The position numbers and the translations under genes are program-made. Below are positions 43,900-55,606 of a stretch of DNA of 64,000 bases, in pieces. The notes under the pieces are model-generated. The model saw nothing but the letters and a program-made list of their open reading frames with translations, ran no database searches and was not told the origin of the DNA. This DNA is from Nelumbo lutea. Its lineage: Eukaryota; Streptophyta; Magnoliopsida; Proteales; Nelumbonaceae. The stretch covers positions 60,996,727-61,060,726 of the forward strand of contig JAKGHH010000007.1 of the NCBI GenBank assembly GCA_022828595.1. Reading direction: 5' to 3'. How positions within the stretch are numbered: position 1 is the first letter of the stretch; each line of letters begins with the position of its first letter.

Positions 43900-45980
43900 A
43901 AATAAAAAATGATCCACAAAGTGTTTAAAGTGAAAACCCTTGAAAAGATAACTAATGGAGACCCATTTGAACACAATTTTTTCAACAATCATACATGCAT
44001 TCTTTGAAGGAGAAGCTTGATCTTTAAATATGCAACTTTTCCACTCCTTTCAAATGCACCAACAAACCACCATGGGAGAAACTTTCAACACCTTAACAAC
44101 ACCTTGGAAGGCAATACATAGCATCCTCCCCATATTTCTCCAATTTGTAAGGTATGATGCTTGTTCTAGAAACTCAGTTCTTTTCTAGGAAGATACTTGG
44201 GTGGGCAATTTACCTCTAAAAGACCTCTTTCCTTCTCTTTATTCTGTTTCCCTTAATAAAAACCAAGATGTCTCTAAATTTTTCTCCTCTCCAATTTTTC
44301 CCTTGTTTTTGAATTGGGACTTTGGCTTTCGTAGAGCCTTGAGGAGTGATGAGTTTGCTTGTGTTTCTAAACCTTTATTTTCCCCCGATAACATTTGTTT
44401 GGATCCTTCAAAGCCTGATAGAAGGATTTGAGCCCTTGTTCCAAAGGGTCCTTTACTTGTGCCTCCTTTATTAGATCCCTCTATTTGAACTTTGTTTCTT
44501 GGACTTTCCCTATGAAAGAAGTTTGGACTAAGCCTATTCCCCCAAGATTTTTTTTTATTGCTAAGAAGTTTACTATGGTAAGGTTAATACTTTGGACAAA
44601 CTGCAAAAGAAAAAGGCTGTTTTTATGTTTATCCCTTAATTAGTTTTCCTATGCAAAGACCATAGTGAGGACTGCTAGCACTTAATGGTTTCTTGCTCTT
44701 TGTTGCAACTATATGGAATTGGATGTTTGTTTTGTTTTGTTTTGTTGTAAGTGGATCTTACCTTTGTTTTGCCCACAAGAAGATGGAGAATCATGTGGAG
44801 ATGTTTCAGAGCAACACATTGTGGGCCATCTAGGAAGAAAGAAATGCCAAAATCTTCCAAGGAAAGAATAGAAATATTTTAGAGGTGAAGGTGGGTATCT
44901 TAACAAGGGCTATTCATTGGTTGAAAACCCTAGATTCTTTTAATTCCTTTTCCTTTGATGACATTTGGAGGAGTTGGTCAATAGTAGTTAATATTTCCTG
45001 TAAGAAAAGTAGTACTTTAGTATTCTAGACACCACCTCTAGAAGGGTTTACTAAACTGAACTTTGATGGTAGTAGTCAAGAGCCTCAAGGCAATCTAGGA
45101 CTGTTGGTTATAGGAGGGGTTATGAGAAATGAGGAAAACAACATCATATCCTCATTCTCAGGCACAGTGGGACTAGGTGATTCTACAAGGACTGAGTTAT
45201 TATCTACAGTATAAGAGATCCAGATTGCTAACCAACTTGGGGTGGAGAATCTACTAATTGAAGGAGACTCAAAGGTGGTCGCGGGTTGGCTGTTGGACCT
45301 AGATTCTGTCATTTTGAGTTATAGGGGTATCTTAAAAAAAGTTAAATGGTTAACAAGTCACATGACAATTAGAACCCAATGGGTGAGTAGGTCGGCAAAT
45401 GTAATGGCTGCTTTTCTTGCCAAACAAGGGACTTCTTGGAAACTTTTATATTAGGCAGCACTGTAATATTTTGTTTTTGAGAATGTTATAGGAGAGCTTG
45501 CACCCCGTGCCTCTTCAAGGGATGGTTGTAAAAGTTTATTTTCTGGATTAATGAAAAATCCTTAAATTATCAAAACAAAAAACTTTCAACAGGACCTTAA
45601 CCCTCTTTGAGAACACCTGCCCATGCCAAGAAGACAATAGAGAGACAAGGTCTGGAGGGGACACCCAGGTCATGCCAAACAGTCTTAAAACATGGGGCCA
45701 CACCTTGTAAGAATATCTGCAAAGGAGGAGATGCTGGGCAGATTCTTCATCCTCCCCACCACACAAACAGCAGCGGTTGACAAGGATCATTCTTTTTTTC
45801 CTCAATACATCAATAGTAGGTATTTTCCCCTTAATAGGAGCCCATATAAAGAACTGGACCTTTGAAGGAATTCTAATCTTCCACAGCCAAGCCCAATGGC
45901 GGAATCTCCATCTCAGTCTAGCAAGATATTCAACATCAAACTTACTGTGAAGAGGCTAGATATTTCTTCATTCCACACAA
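43900..45980 (-). mobile_element. Older LINE fragment, split by a younger LINE
   Basis: On the minus strand the right part (45592-45980) encodes the zf-RVT module: NRCCLCGGEDEESAQHLLLC with its cysteine and histidine ligands, then SYKVWPHVLRLFGMTWVSPP and KRVKVLLKV. The left part (43921-44078) continues with VVCWCI, KEWKSCIFKDQ, matching the WCIWKERN tail. The two halves are separated by the plus-strand LINE at 44091-45579. Confidence 0.8.
44079..45591 (+). mobile_element. 5'-truncated LINE nested in an opposite LINE
   Basis: The TSD AAACTTTCAACA is at 44079-44090 and 45580-45591. The insert (44091-45579) begins in the post-RT linker, the same region as 18734 in the intron LINE (ACCTTGGAAGGCAAT shared), and ends AATGAAAAATCC... 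CAAAACAAAA. Frames 44201-44643 carry DFGFRRALRSDEFACVSK and later FTCASF with frame changes; 45242-45454 has the RNase H end (NLLIEGDSKVVAGWL, FLAKQGTSW). Confidence 0.9.
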
Positions 45981-46664
45981 TTCTTCATCAATCCAGCCAT
46001 CAGCCAGCCCAATGTTGCAGGATTAATTCTTGCAGGGTCAGTTGACTTCAAGACATAGTTGAGTCAGTCAGATATGTTTGATCCCCGTCTCCAGGCCAAG
46101 ATACTGAATGTGGTTGATGTGTCATATGGATGTGAGAATGGTTTCAATCAGGCCATTGAACTTTCCTCAGAGATTCTATCCAATGTCAAGTTTATACAGG
46201 AGAAGCGCTTGATTGGGAAGTACTTCGAGGAGATAAGCCAGGATACTGGCAAATACATTTTTGGTGTGGAGGACACACTGAAGACCCTGGAAATGGGTGC
46301 TGTTGAGACTCTTATAGTGTGGGAAAATCTGAACATTAGTCGGTTTGTGCTGAAAAACAACTCTACAGGTGAGGTTGTCATAAAGCACCTGAACAAGGAA
46401 CAAGAGGCCAATCAGAATAACTTCCGTGATTCAGCCACTGGTGCTGAACTGGAGGTTCAGGAGAAGATGCCACTGCTTGAGTGGTTTGCTAATGAGTACA
46501 AGCGGTTTGGCTGCACTCTTGAATTTGTCACTAACAAGTCGCAAGAAGGGTCCCAGTTCTGCAGAGGGTTTGGAGGTATTGGGGGCGTTCTTCGTTACCA
46601 GCTTGATATAAGGTCATTTGATGAAATATCTGATGATGGAGAAGTTTATGATGATTCTGATTAG
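45981..46664 (+). pseudogene. eRF1 C-terminal fragment with nonsense codon
   Basis: The sequence encodes the end of eukaryotic release factor 1: TQFFINPAISQPNVAGLILA, GSVDFKT, a TAG at 46056-46058 where the family has Glu, then 202 open codons ([20 protein letters not shown] ... [20 protein letters not shown]) to the normal acidic end. Domain 3, which binds eRF3, is complete; the NIKS and GGQ domains for stop-codon reading and peptide release are absent. The similarity starts where the antisense LINE fragment begins, so the 5' part was lost or displaced. The first ATG after the stop is at 46074. Few changes beyond the stop suggest a recent event. It cannot make a working release factor. Confidence 0.85.
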
Positions 46665-48549
46665 CAATCAATTTACTCAATTCCGGTGCAAAAGGATGAG
46701 CTAAGAGTCTGCACCATGTTTCCAAACCATTGCACTCACTACTGTTCTATTGCTCCTGAGGTTTATTGAAGTACTAAGGTGTTGCTTCTTCACGCTTTTC
46801 CTCTGCATATTGCTGTTATGGTCCCTCTGCATTATAATGTTTGAGAATTACTTAGTTTCTGACTGGTGCATTTTGCTTGTCTTTCTTTGCCCTCTTTTTG
46901 AACCAGTAGTAGCTTATCTGATTTGTGGAATTGAAGGTACCCAGTATGGTAATTTTGTGGATTAGTGATGGAGCGGCTGGTGTTTGTGGATTTGTGGATT
47001 TTGTGGGTTGGGGTGAACAATGCTAGAGTTTCTTCCTTGGCTTCGTAGCTGTAGACTAGGAGGTCTGCTTGCTTTTGTAGCAATTTTGGTGTCTTGCGTG
47101 ATCTCTCAGATGTTTGTATCAGCATCAAATTTTGAGTTGCTTGGTTTTGTTGTACTGGATAATTTGGTTTCTTGGAAGTCCATCTATTTTGTCTAAGGTG
47201 AAGCTCAGCGTTGTCTTGGATTTTGGGGAGATCCATATCATTCCGGTCAAATGATTGGCTATTAACCAATAAAATAGAACATTTTTCGATTGATACTAAC
47301 CGGTATTGGCGGGCCTATCTATTGATGAATTCCTTAAGCATCAAAGCATCAGATGTTTCTAATTGTTTGATGGATGTGTTTTCTGGATCATTGCAAATGG
47401 AGTGATAGGTCTAGTTGCTTAATTTTGCATCCACTAATGTCATGGCAAAAGATTCATAAAATAAACAATTTGGCATGTAGAAACGAGATTGGTTTCAATG
47501 GTGTCCTTAAATGGTCCAATCTGGACTGTACCGGAAGTAAATTGCTCTGGTAATGGCAGTTACGTTGAAACCTTAATTAATGGTATTGTTGGCACAGAGG
47601 TCAAGCAGGTGAATTTCCCTTATAATAGTGATATTGTGTGATAGACTATATCACTTGATTTTCTTTTGGTGAGTTGTTTTGTGACTCTTAAGTGCTACTT
47701 TTGAATTGTTCAGGTTTCTACGGATTCTTGCAAAAAAAAAAAAAAGATCTCTTCTACAATTTTTAATTTTAATTCAGTTTGTTATTGTGCATTAAGGCAT
47801 ACTTGTTATAATTTAGGCAAGTAGCAGAAGTCATTCCCTGCAGCAAATGGATTCCATCCTGATGAAGTTTAACTCTGGTTGGCATCTGGCCCTTCAATTT
47901 TTACCTTTTTTTGAAGCATGGAACTAGAATTCTTGATATCAAGTTACTGGTTGAAAGCTATGCTTTTGTTCTCGAAGGTGAGGCATGACCAATTTATTCA
48001 TGTTGCTTATATTATGCAACTAATTTGGGTGCCTGAGTTGAGCACTTTGTTGCTGAGTGTCAGCTCTTAAAATATTTAATATTTATTAATTCCGTGAACA
48101 TTCAGATCTTTTGAACCGTTGCATTATAAAATAAATTTTGATCAGTGCTTGAAATCTCTGAGTGAATTTTTAAATTGAATTTTAATTGCAATGATCTTGT
48201 TGGCATTATCTTTATCAGGATTCAGCTACTTGTACATGTTCATAAAAAATCAATTGCCTCCTTTGCTCTTAAAATCATCTCGGCTCTCATTGCCCAACAT
48301 ATAATTTGTAGATGATACCTGCATTAGGCAAGCCCCAACAAGCATTACTGAAGAATTATATTCTTCAATTAGTAGCCTAATGGTAGTCAAAGAATTCAGT
48401 AGTAGTTCTAGTCCATGATGAATGGGTTCTTGCCTCTTTTGTTCCATATCATTCCACCCTACAGTCAAAAAAGACGCCCCGTAATCTCTTCTGCATCTCC
48501 TGCCTACTTCCTCATCTTCTCATCTTTCATGTTCTTCATTCTATAACAG

Positions 48550-48713
48550 GTTACCTTTGTTTGAATGACAAACCAAGCCGTCTCCACTTTACACGATTAG
48601 GTAACAGGATGCCTTATGAAACTTACTGGTCAGTGTCTCAGGGTAATGAAGCTGTTTCATCCTTTCCTATGGTGGAGTTGGGTACAGCTCCTATATTTAT
48701 TGGTTTGTTCTAG
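48550..48713 (+). other. Unrecognised exon-like open frame
   Basis: After an acceptor-like CATTCTATAACAG the frame is open for 53 codons to a TAG and starts YLCLNDKPSRLHFTRLGNRM then PYETYWSVSQG. There is no ATG near its start. Composition is coding-like, but I do not recognise a family and no partner exon was found. Confidence 0.25.
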
Positions 48714-49744
48714 ATTGCTTCGTTTCTGGTAGTGAAAAAGATTGTTGGTGGTAAAGCGCCGGTCAGCTGCGATGCTGGCTGGTGATAGGCTGATAACTAA
48801 GACAACGCAGCTTGCTCATGGCTAAAGTCAAAAGCTATTCTGGTCATTCTGGGATGCTAAGCCCATTAAAGATTTCCGACGGTGGAATATGGACCATGAG
48901 AATGGACGGGGACCTCAAGGTCAGAACTGACGCTTAGAGAGACCCATTATCCATACCAAGATTTGTTTGAATCCTCAAGCTCTTCTCGTCAAGTTTTATT
49001 GCTCCTTTAATTGAGGCCCACCTTGAGATGGCTTCTGCGTTTGGGGCAAGTTGCATCAATTGAACTGCTTTGGTTGAACACCCCTGTTTCATATAAACTA
49101 GCTTCACGTCACAGTTGTTTAGAATGCTCATATTGACTTTTTGGATTTTCACCAAATACAGCTTTAGAAGTTTCCATGTGAGGCCTAGCTCGGAGTGCCA
49201 AAAGCTATGTCTTGAAAGCCCTCTCAAACCAACACTGATTCAGATGGAGGTGCCAACGTTGCCCTTGGTTCTAGGATTGTCATCAAAGACTGTCAATGCT
49301 GGGATTGGTGGGTCTGATAGAACCAAACCGAACTGTTTCCTGTTATAGGGGTTTGGTTCTGCATTATGTGTCCCCATTGTAATTGGGTATGTCCTGGATT
49401 TTGATATAGTGCTCTGATTTTAATTGGGTCAGGACTAACTTGGTTGTTTGGAACCAATTAGAGTCCTCAACCGACTACATTATCACAGAGACAACCCTAA
49501 TTTAATACCTGTCTTTCTGACAGTAGATTTGTAATATTATCATATTATCATGTCTAAATATGTCAATTTGACAAATGAGCAGGTTTTGTTGTCAAATTAG
49601 ACCTATCAATTATAATCGGGGTATTATCATATAAGGTCATACCCCATAGTGTAAACCAACCCAATTGCCACCTGCTAAGTTGTTGAGTGGTATATTTGCA
49701 CTTGTAGAGGGGAGGGGCAATGATCCCCAACCATTGATCTGAAT

Positions 49745-49940
49745 AGGGCTAGCAATCTTGACCCTAACCCATTTTACCCACCCAACCCACCCATACTCAC
49801 CCAATCTATTGGTGGTTCAATATGGGTCGAGTAACCCATTAGGGTTAGTGGAAAAGGGTCAAGGTGGGTTGGATCGAGGGTACCCATTAGGGTCAAGATG
49901 GGTTGGCTCGCGTAGGTCAAGACGGGTTGGGTCAAAGTCA
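49745..49940. repeat. GGGTTGG-rich MITE-like remnant
   Basis: It starts TAGGGCTAGCAATCTTGACC and is dense in CCCATTTTACCCACCC and GGGTCAAGATGGGTTGG words, like the interiors of the elements at 23891, 59869 and 60481. The right end and TSD are not found. Confidence 0.45.
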
Positions 49941-50089
49941 ATTCTGTTTATATTTGCCAAATCTCAAAAAAAAGAAGTTGCAATGATTCAAACTCAAGCC
50001 TCCTAGTGTGCCCACGTCTTAATACACTTCCAAACCATTATGCCACATTTCATTTTGAGATTAAAGATGAAATAAAATAGATTTTATTA

Positions 50090-50362
50090 ACTTTCATTTT
50101 CACATGCAATTTTATACAAAAGCACTTCTACAAAAGGAATTTTATAAAGTAATTTTTTGAAAAAGACTTTTACGAAAGCATTTTTACACAAAAGCACTTT
50201 TGTAAAATTACTTTTATATGAAAGCAGTTTTATAAAAGTACTTTTACACAAAAACATTTTTATAAAAGTACTTTCAAAAGCACTTTTATACGAAAACACC
50301 TTATGAAAGTATTTTTACAAAAAACACTTCTATGAAAGAATAAAAGCACTTTCAAAACAAAC
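50090..50362 (+). repeat. Degenerate short tandem repeat (AAAAGYACTTTTA type)
   Basis: More than ten imperfect copies of a 16-22 bp word such as AAAAGCACTTTTATA, many self-complementary around CACTTTT/AAAAGTG. It ends just before the LINE at 50390. Confidence 0.85.
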
Positions 50363-50403
50363 ATTGGGGTAATCTAACATCTAGGGCACTTCCAAGACTT
50401 ACT

Positions 50404-51342
50404 TTGGACCATTGGCCTATAGTGATGAGTAAAGAGGAATTGAGATGTGGACCTACCCCATTCAGGTTTGAAAATATGTGGTTGACTCATCCAGGTTTCA
50501 TTGAGAAGATCAAAGAGTGGTGGGAGCAATATAATCCGATAGTAAAATGGGAGGGAATGAGGTTTCATAAGAAACTTCAATTCCTAAAATCACAAATAAA
50601 GGAGTTGAATAGGCTAGAGTTTGGAAGAATAGAGGAGAGAAAACAAGTATTGCTAGAGCAGATTGAGGAATTTGATATGAAGGAAGAGAGGAGATCCTTT
50701 GGAGAGGAAGACAGGAAGATGAGATGGGATCTGAGGAGGCAGATGGAGGATATCTTAGTTAATGAGGAAATTAGTCGGAGGCAAAAATCCAAGTGTAAGT
50801 GGCTAAAGGAGGGAGATAGAAACACCAAAATTTTCCATTCAGTGGCAAATGGAAGGAGAAAAAAGAATTTCATATCTAAATTAGAAGTTGAAATAGCAGT
50901 TTTGTCCTACCTGATAGAAATAGAAGAGGCCTTAGTAAACCATTTCAAATCTATATTTAGAAGGCCTCTGAATGAGAGGGTGTGGTTGGATGGATTGGAA
51001 TGGCCGACTTTAAGTGCAGAGAAAAGAGAGTGGTTAGAAAAGAGTTTTCATCTAGAGGAGATAAAGGAAATAGTATTCTCAATGGATAGGACAAAAGCTC
51101 CAAGTCTAGATAGCTTCACAATGGCATTCTATCAGGATTGTTGGGATATCATGGAAAAGGATCTTAGGTCAGTTTTTGAGGGGTTTCACAGAAGGGGAAT
51201 AATTAATCCAAGCTTGAACTCAACTTTCACTGCTTTGGTCTCAAAGAAGAAAGATGCATCACAACCAAAGGATTTTAGACCTATCAGTCTGATGAATAGC
51301 TTATATGAAATAATTGCAAAAGTGTTGTTTCTCAGGATATAG
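50404..51342 (+). pseudogene. LINE ORF2: endonuclease end to RT start
   Basis: An open frame of 312 codons: GPTPFRFENMWLTHPGF (end of endonuclease), the K/E-rich coiled linker to residue 150, KWLKEGDRNTKIFHSVANGR, MDRTKAPSLDSFTMAFYQDC (RT fingers) and KDFRPISLMNSLYEIIAKVL. It is the longest intact LINE frame in the window. A stop at 51340 breaks it. Confidence 0.85.
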
Positions 51343-53240
51343 AACGTCCTCCCCACTATTATTGTACCCAACCAATGAGCTTTTGTGGAGGGAAGATAGA
51401 TCACTGATCAAATCCTCATCGCAAATGAGAGTTCGAAGAGCTTTAGAAAGTTGAAGAAAAAGAGAGTGGTAAGCAAACTGGATTTGGAGAAGGCTTACGA
51501 CCTAGTTGATTGGTCTTTCTTTTTGGAGGTGTTAAGAAGTTTTGGGTTTGGAAATAGGTGGTGTAAATGAACATGGGGTTGTATCAAGACTTGTCGCTAT
51601 TCCATCTTGGTTAATGGAACTGTGGTTCATTTCTTTTCTGCTTTGAGAGGTATAAGACTATTCACCTTGATCGCCCATGTATTTGGGAGATTGATCCATA
51701 GAGCAGACTCAAGGAATATGATAAAAGGGTGGAGAGTAGGAAGGGAGGAGGTACTTCTGACACATCTACAGTTTGTAGATAACACAATTTTGTTTTGTGA
51801 ATGAGGGGACATAAATTAGATTTGAAATTTAAAATTGGCAATACAACTCTTTGAGTAGATATGTAACCTTAAGGTGAACTTTGATAAGAGTTGTGTGGTG
51901 GGAGTGAATGTGGAGGAGAGGGAGTTAAGGGAATATGCAGGTGAATTAGGTTGTGCAATCTCGGATTGGCCCTGGATATATTTGGGCCTCCCTTTAGGAG
52001 ATAATCCAAAAAATGTAAGCTTCTGGAATCCGGTAGTGGAGAGGTTTGAGAAGAGGCTTGCGTCCTAGAAGAAAAATTATCTTTCCTTAGGCGAGAGAGT
52101 CACTTTGATTAGGTCTACCCTAGTTAACATACCTGTTTACTATCTAACAGTGTTTAAGATCCCTTCTAAGTTCTCCAATTTCTTGGAAAAATTAATAAGG
52201 AATTTTCTGTGGAAGCATGGAGAGGAGAAGAAATATCATAGGGTGAGTTGGGAGGTGGTAACTAGGTGAAAAAAAGATAGGAGGTCTTGGGATTGGAAAC
52301 ATCAAAAAAAGAAATATGGCCTTGTTGGGAAAAATGGTTATGGAGGTTTACAATTGAAAAGGATAAATTGTGGACTAAGATTGTGGCTAGCATACATGGG
52401 CTAGACGACAATAGTTGGGATCCTGGAATTGTGTTAAGGGTTATAGCTGCTTCTCCTTGGAAATTCATTCACAACTATTTCCAGTTTTTTCCCCTTCAAT
52501 CAGGTATGGTCTAAACTCTGGTAACCGAATAAAATTCTGGGAACAATGTTGGGTTGAGGTTTCATCTCTAAAAGACCAGTTTCCCTCCCTATATGCTTTA
52601 TCAGACTTGAAAAATGAACCCATCTCTTCTTTCTTGGGTCCTTCAGACACTACTGGTTTTGGGTGGAACTCAGGCCTGTGAAGGGCAATTAGAGATACAG
52701 ACTTGGACAACATTCTACCTTTGCTAGCAATTCTTGAGAATGTTTTCCTAGATCCTAATAAGGAAGACACCAGAATTTGGACCCCTTCCACCTCAGGTAC
52801 TTTCTCTTGTGCTTCGATTTTTGAAACCTTAACTCATCTTTCTGTTCCTCTTGGGTTGTCCTTTCCGACCAAGGAAATTTGGAGCAAGCCTATTCTTCCT
52901 CAGGTTGGTATGTTTTGTCGGAAAATTTTCCTAAAAAGAATAAACACAATTGACTTACTTTAGAGAAAGAAACTCAATTATTGGCTACTTCCTAATAGAT
53001 GTTCTCTTTGTAAAGTTGATGGGGAATCCGGTTACCACCTTATGGTCTCTTGTATATGGGAGTGGATTTTTTCCTGCTTTGGGTGTTCTTGGAATCCTCT
53101 CGAGAATGTCCAAAGTTTGTCCTCTCCTTCATTTTTCAGATGGCCTAAGAAGTGAGGGAAGATTATGTGGAGGAGTATTAGGGCAATTGTGTATTGGAGA
53201 GCTCACACCAACCTACAAACTTAAGTATCAGAGAGATCAC
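51343..53240 (+). pseudogene. LINE ORF2: RT palm to zf-RVT, broken
   Basis: The RT core continues with KLDLEKAYDLVDW (about 51478-51515). At 51607-51804 the GLRQGDPLSP box is shortened by a deletion and the catalytic FADD is FVDN. Frame 51874-52068 has VNFDKSCVVGVNVEE and IYLGLPLGDNPKNV. Frames 52287-52963 carry the zf-RVT linker (WTPSTSGTFSCASIF), followed by RCSLCKVDGESGYHLMVSC near 52997-53055. RT cannot be active. Confidence 0.8.
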
Positions 53241-53244
53241 ACCT

Positions 53245-53740
53245 AGGGCACACATCGAGACTCTTTGCTTTCTCGTAGGACTTTGATAACAGTTTAGTTT
53301 GTTCGCTCACCTCGGTTTACCCTCTCTCCTCTTTGTCTATTGCCCAGATTCAAATTGTAACAAGTTTCATAAGTATATTAGTAACAATAAATTTAAGGTC
53401 AAAATAGCTACAAATAATGTATAAATACATAGGAAATGTAAATTTTAATGGTATATATGATGAAATATATTATAATTAATATAATAAGATGGATAGATAT
53501 CATACAATTTTATTGATAATGCATCAATCAAGGGTTCAAGGCACATAGTAGATAGATTTTTACAAATTAATACATGCACAAAATGATTATTATTTTACTT
53601 TTATTAAAGTCCAATGCATAAAACATGTGCAACTATTATATTCGAATAATTATATCAATTGTTTTCTATTTTCAAATATCAATTAATAATTTATAAAAAC
53701 ATATACTTTTAACTTAAAATATATCAAACATATTAAAATT
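53245..53740. other. AT-rich gap between LINE fragments
   Basis: Nothing recognisable apart from AT-rich sequence. Confidence 0.4.
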
Positions 53741-53744
53741 GGTG

Positions 53745-54545
53745 TTCCTGGGATCAGCTCTATCAACCCAAATCTAGTGGAGGTATGGGATTCTAGGTCA
53801 TTAAATCTATAAATAAAGCTTTTATTAAAAAATTGGCTTGGTAGTTTCTAAATGAACAAGATAAACTTTAGTCAAAGCTTTGGAGATCCAAATACTTATA
53901 TTTTAAAGAATATTTCCCTTCTGTATCAAGACTCAATCTTCTCCTTTCTAAAAATCTTTTTCTCCCATCCTTAGGGATTTCCATAAAGAGGTAGGTGTCT
54001 TGGTTATCCCAGACTATCAAGAAAACATTGTTCATATTCCTTGGATTCATCAAGCAATTCTTATTCTATTCTTATCACTCTTAGAGATTCTCTCTTGGTC
54101 TATTTCTCATTTATTTACTACTGACTACCATTAGGATCCAAGGATTATTCAGACTCATATCTTTTACACACACTTAACTCATCAAATTATTCAGGCTCCC
54201 ATCTTATCTCAGGAATCATTAGTTCGTCGGATCTAGATTCTTAACAAATTTGGAGAATTTTTCTCCAAACAAGTTTATTTGAATATCCAAAACACATTAG
54301 GTTCTCATGCATCTTCCCTCAAACGTTAGTGTTTGAAGTGGATGTGGAAACTTAAAATTCCACCAAGAAACTTATTTGGAAGTGCAGCACATGTAGTTGA
54401 TTTGTTTATATTGCTAGGTCTTTTAATGTTTTAGCTCATTGGTTGGCTCAAAAGGCAAAACTTAGTTTTCAATCTTCCATATATTTTGATGAAATGCCAA
54501 CTCATCTTCCTAATGTACAAAACCTTAGATTTCTCTTTTAGCTAA
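53745..54545 (+). pseudogene. Second LINE fragment of another subfamily
   Basis: Broken frames read LYQPKSSGGMGF, INKAFIKKLAW, KLWRSKYLYF (end of RT), then SGEFSPKQVYLNIQNTLGSH, KWMWKLKIPPRNLF (zf-RVT start) and finally RSFNVLAHWLAQKAK (RNase H end). It ends in a (TTA)n tract at 54550-54600, the tail type of some plant LINEs. Sequence differs from the LINE just upstream. Confidence 0.65.
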
Positions 54546-55068
54546 ATAAAATTATTATTATTATTCTTATTATGATTATTATTATTATTATTATTTTATT
54601 TTTATTAATATGATAAATATATAACATTAGGAATGTTTCCAAATGTTTTCAACAAAATTTTATACTTTTTCAAATTTTTGTGTTCTATTTTTTTTCAATA
54701 TTTATTATTCAATTATGACAACATGAGTTTCTTTAAAAGTTGGATCATTAACACACCATCTAAATAAGAAAATAGTTTTGCTTTCGTATCAGTTTTAAAT
54801 TATATATTTCATCTACATTATATAAATGAATTTTTACTTATCACACTTAATTTTTGTTTGACATAATTAATATATAATTTTTATATATTCTATTGGTTAC
54901 TTGTACTTTTTTATTTTTTAAAGATTTATTATTTAACTATCATATCATCGATTAATCCATTTGACCCAAACCACTATCCAACCACCCAAAAAGAAAAATA
55001 GTTTTATTTGTAGGTTGAGATTAAATTTTGTATTACATTTCTATCATCGATAAAATTATTTTTTATGC

Positions 55069-55606
55069 ATAATGCTTAGAGGTGTAAAATGGCCCGCGGC
55101 CCGCACAAAGTGCGTGCCGGCCCGCGGGCTGTCTCGGGCAGTGCCACCCTCCTAGGGATAACTTGGGGGACTAGTCCACAGCCCATGCCCGTGTTGTGTC
55201 ACGGGTCGGGTTGGCCCGTGGGCCAAGCCTTGGTCCAGGTCGGGCAAGGCCAAAGATATTTATTTAAAAAAAGTGACAAAAAAACTTAAAATTTTAATTT
55301 TATATGAATTTTGATGTATAAAATTGCTTATATATACAATAATTAAATAAATTAGTATAATAAAATTTAAAAAATTATTTATTTTATTAATATATTATAT
55401 ACTATATATTATTATATAATTATAATTTATATAATATATATATATATGGGTCATGTCGTACTGGCCCCACCCATGGGCCTAAAACCCTAGGCCTAGCACG
55501 GCCAGCACGATCTTGCCAGGCCTGACAGAGCCCGTGGACCATTGTGTCAGGCCGAGTCGTATCGGGCCACGGACAGTCCGGCCCGATTTACACCTCTAAT
55601 AATACT
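55069..55606. mobile_element. hAT-like MITE, GC-rich
   Basis: The element 55077-55598 has the perfect 12-bp TIR TAGAGGTGTAAA. The TSD is ATAATGCT / ATAATACT (7 of 8). The outer parts are rich in GGCCCG; the core is AT-rich. It is non-coding; an open frame at 55089-55289 is incidental. Confidence 0.9.

Larger units (their letters stand above)
46665..50090. other. Downstream of the eRF1 fragment, unassigned
   Basis: Bases 46665-47200 may be eRF1 3' UTR. No gene with a family pattern is seen in the rest. One exon-like frame is listed separately at 48550. A GGGTT/AACCC-rich patch is at 49740-49935. Confidence 0.4.
50381..53251 (+). mobile_element. L1-like LINE, truncated at both ends
   Basis: Similarity starts in the last part of the endonuclease (LPRLT.DHWPI at 50390) and continues through RT and zf-RVT to an IWRSIRAIVYWRAHT-like box at 53170-53215, where it stops without RNase H, 3' UTR or poly(A). 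The 9-bp word CTAGGGCAC occurs at 50381-50389 and 53243-53251, exactly at the two ends. It is either a TSD of an unusual insertion or chance. Confidence 0.7.

Noticed and set aside
46059..46664. Calling the open frame a working eRF1 gene
   Set aside because: A nonsense codon precedes it and the decoding and GGQ domains are not in the window.
48934..49227. Minus-strand 97-codon frame as a gene
   Set aside because: No domain pattern, no splice context and no conserved motif that I recognise.
50090..50362. Regularly spaced short repeats that could suggest a CRISPR-like array
   Set aside because: The copies are imperfect, spacers are not of constant length, and the genome is a plant nuclear genome. 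It is a degenerate tandem repeat.
55089..55289. GC-rich open frame
   Set aside because: It is the GGCCCG-rich arm of a MITE; no protein signal.
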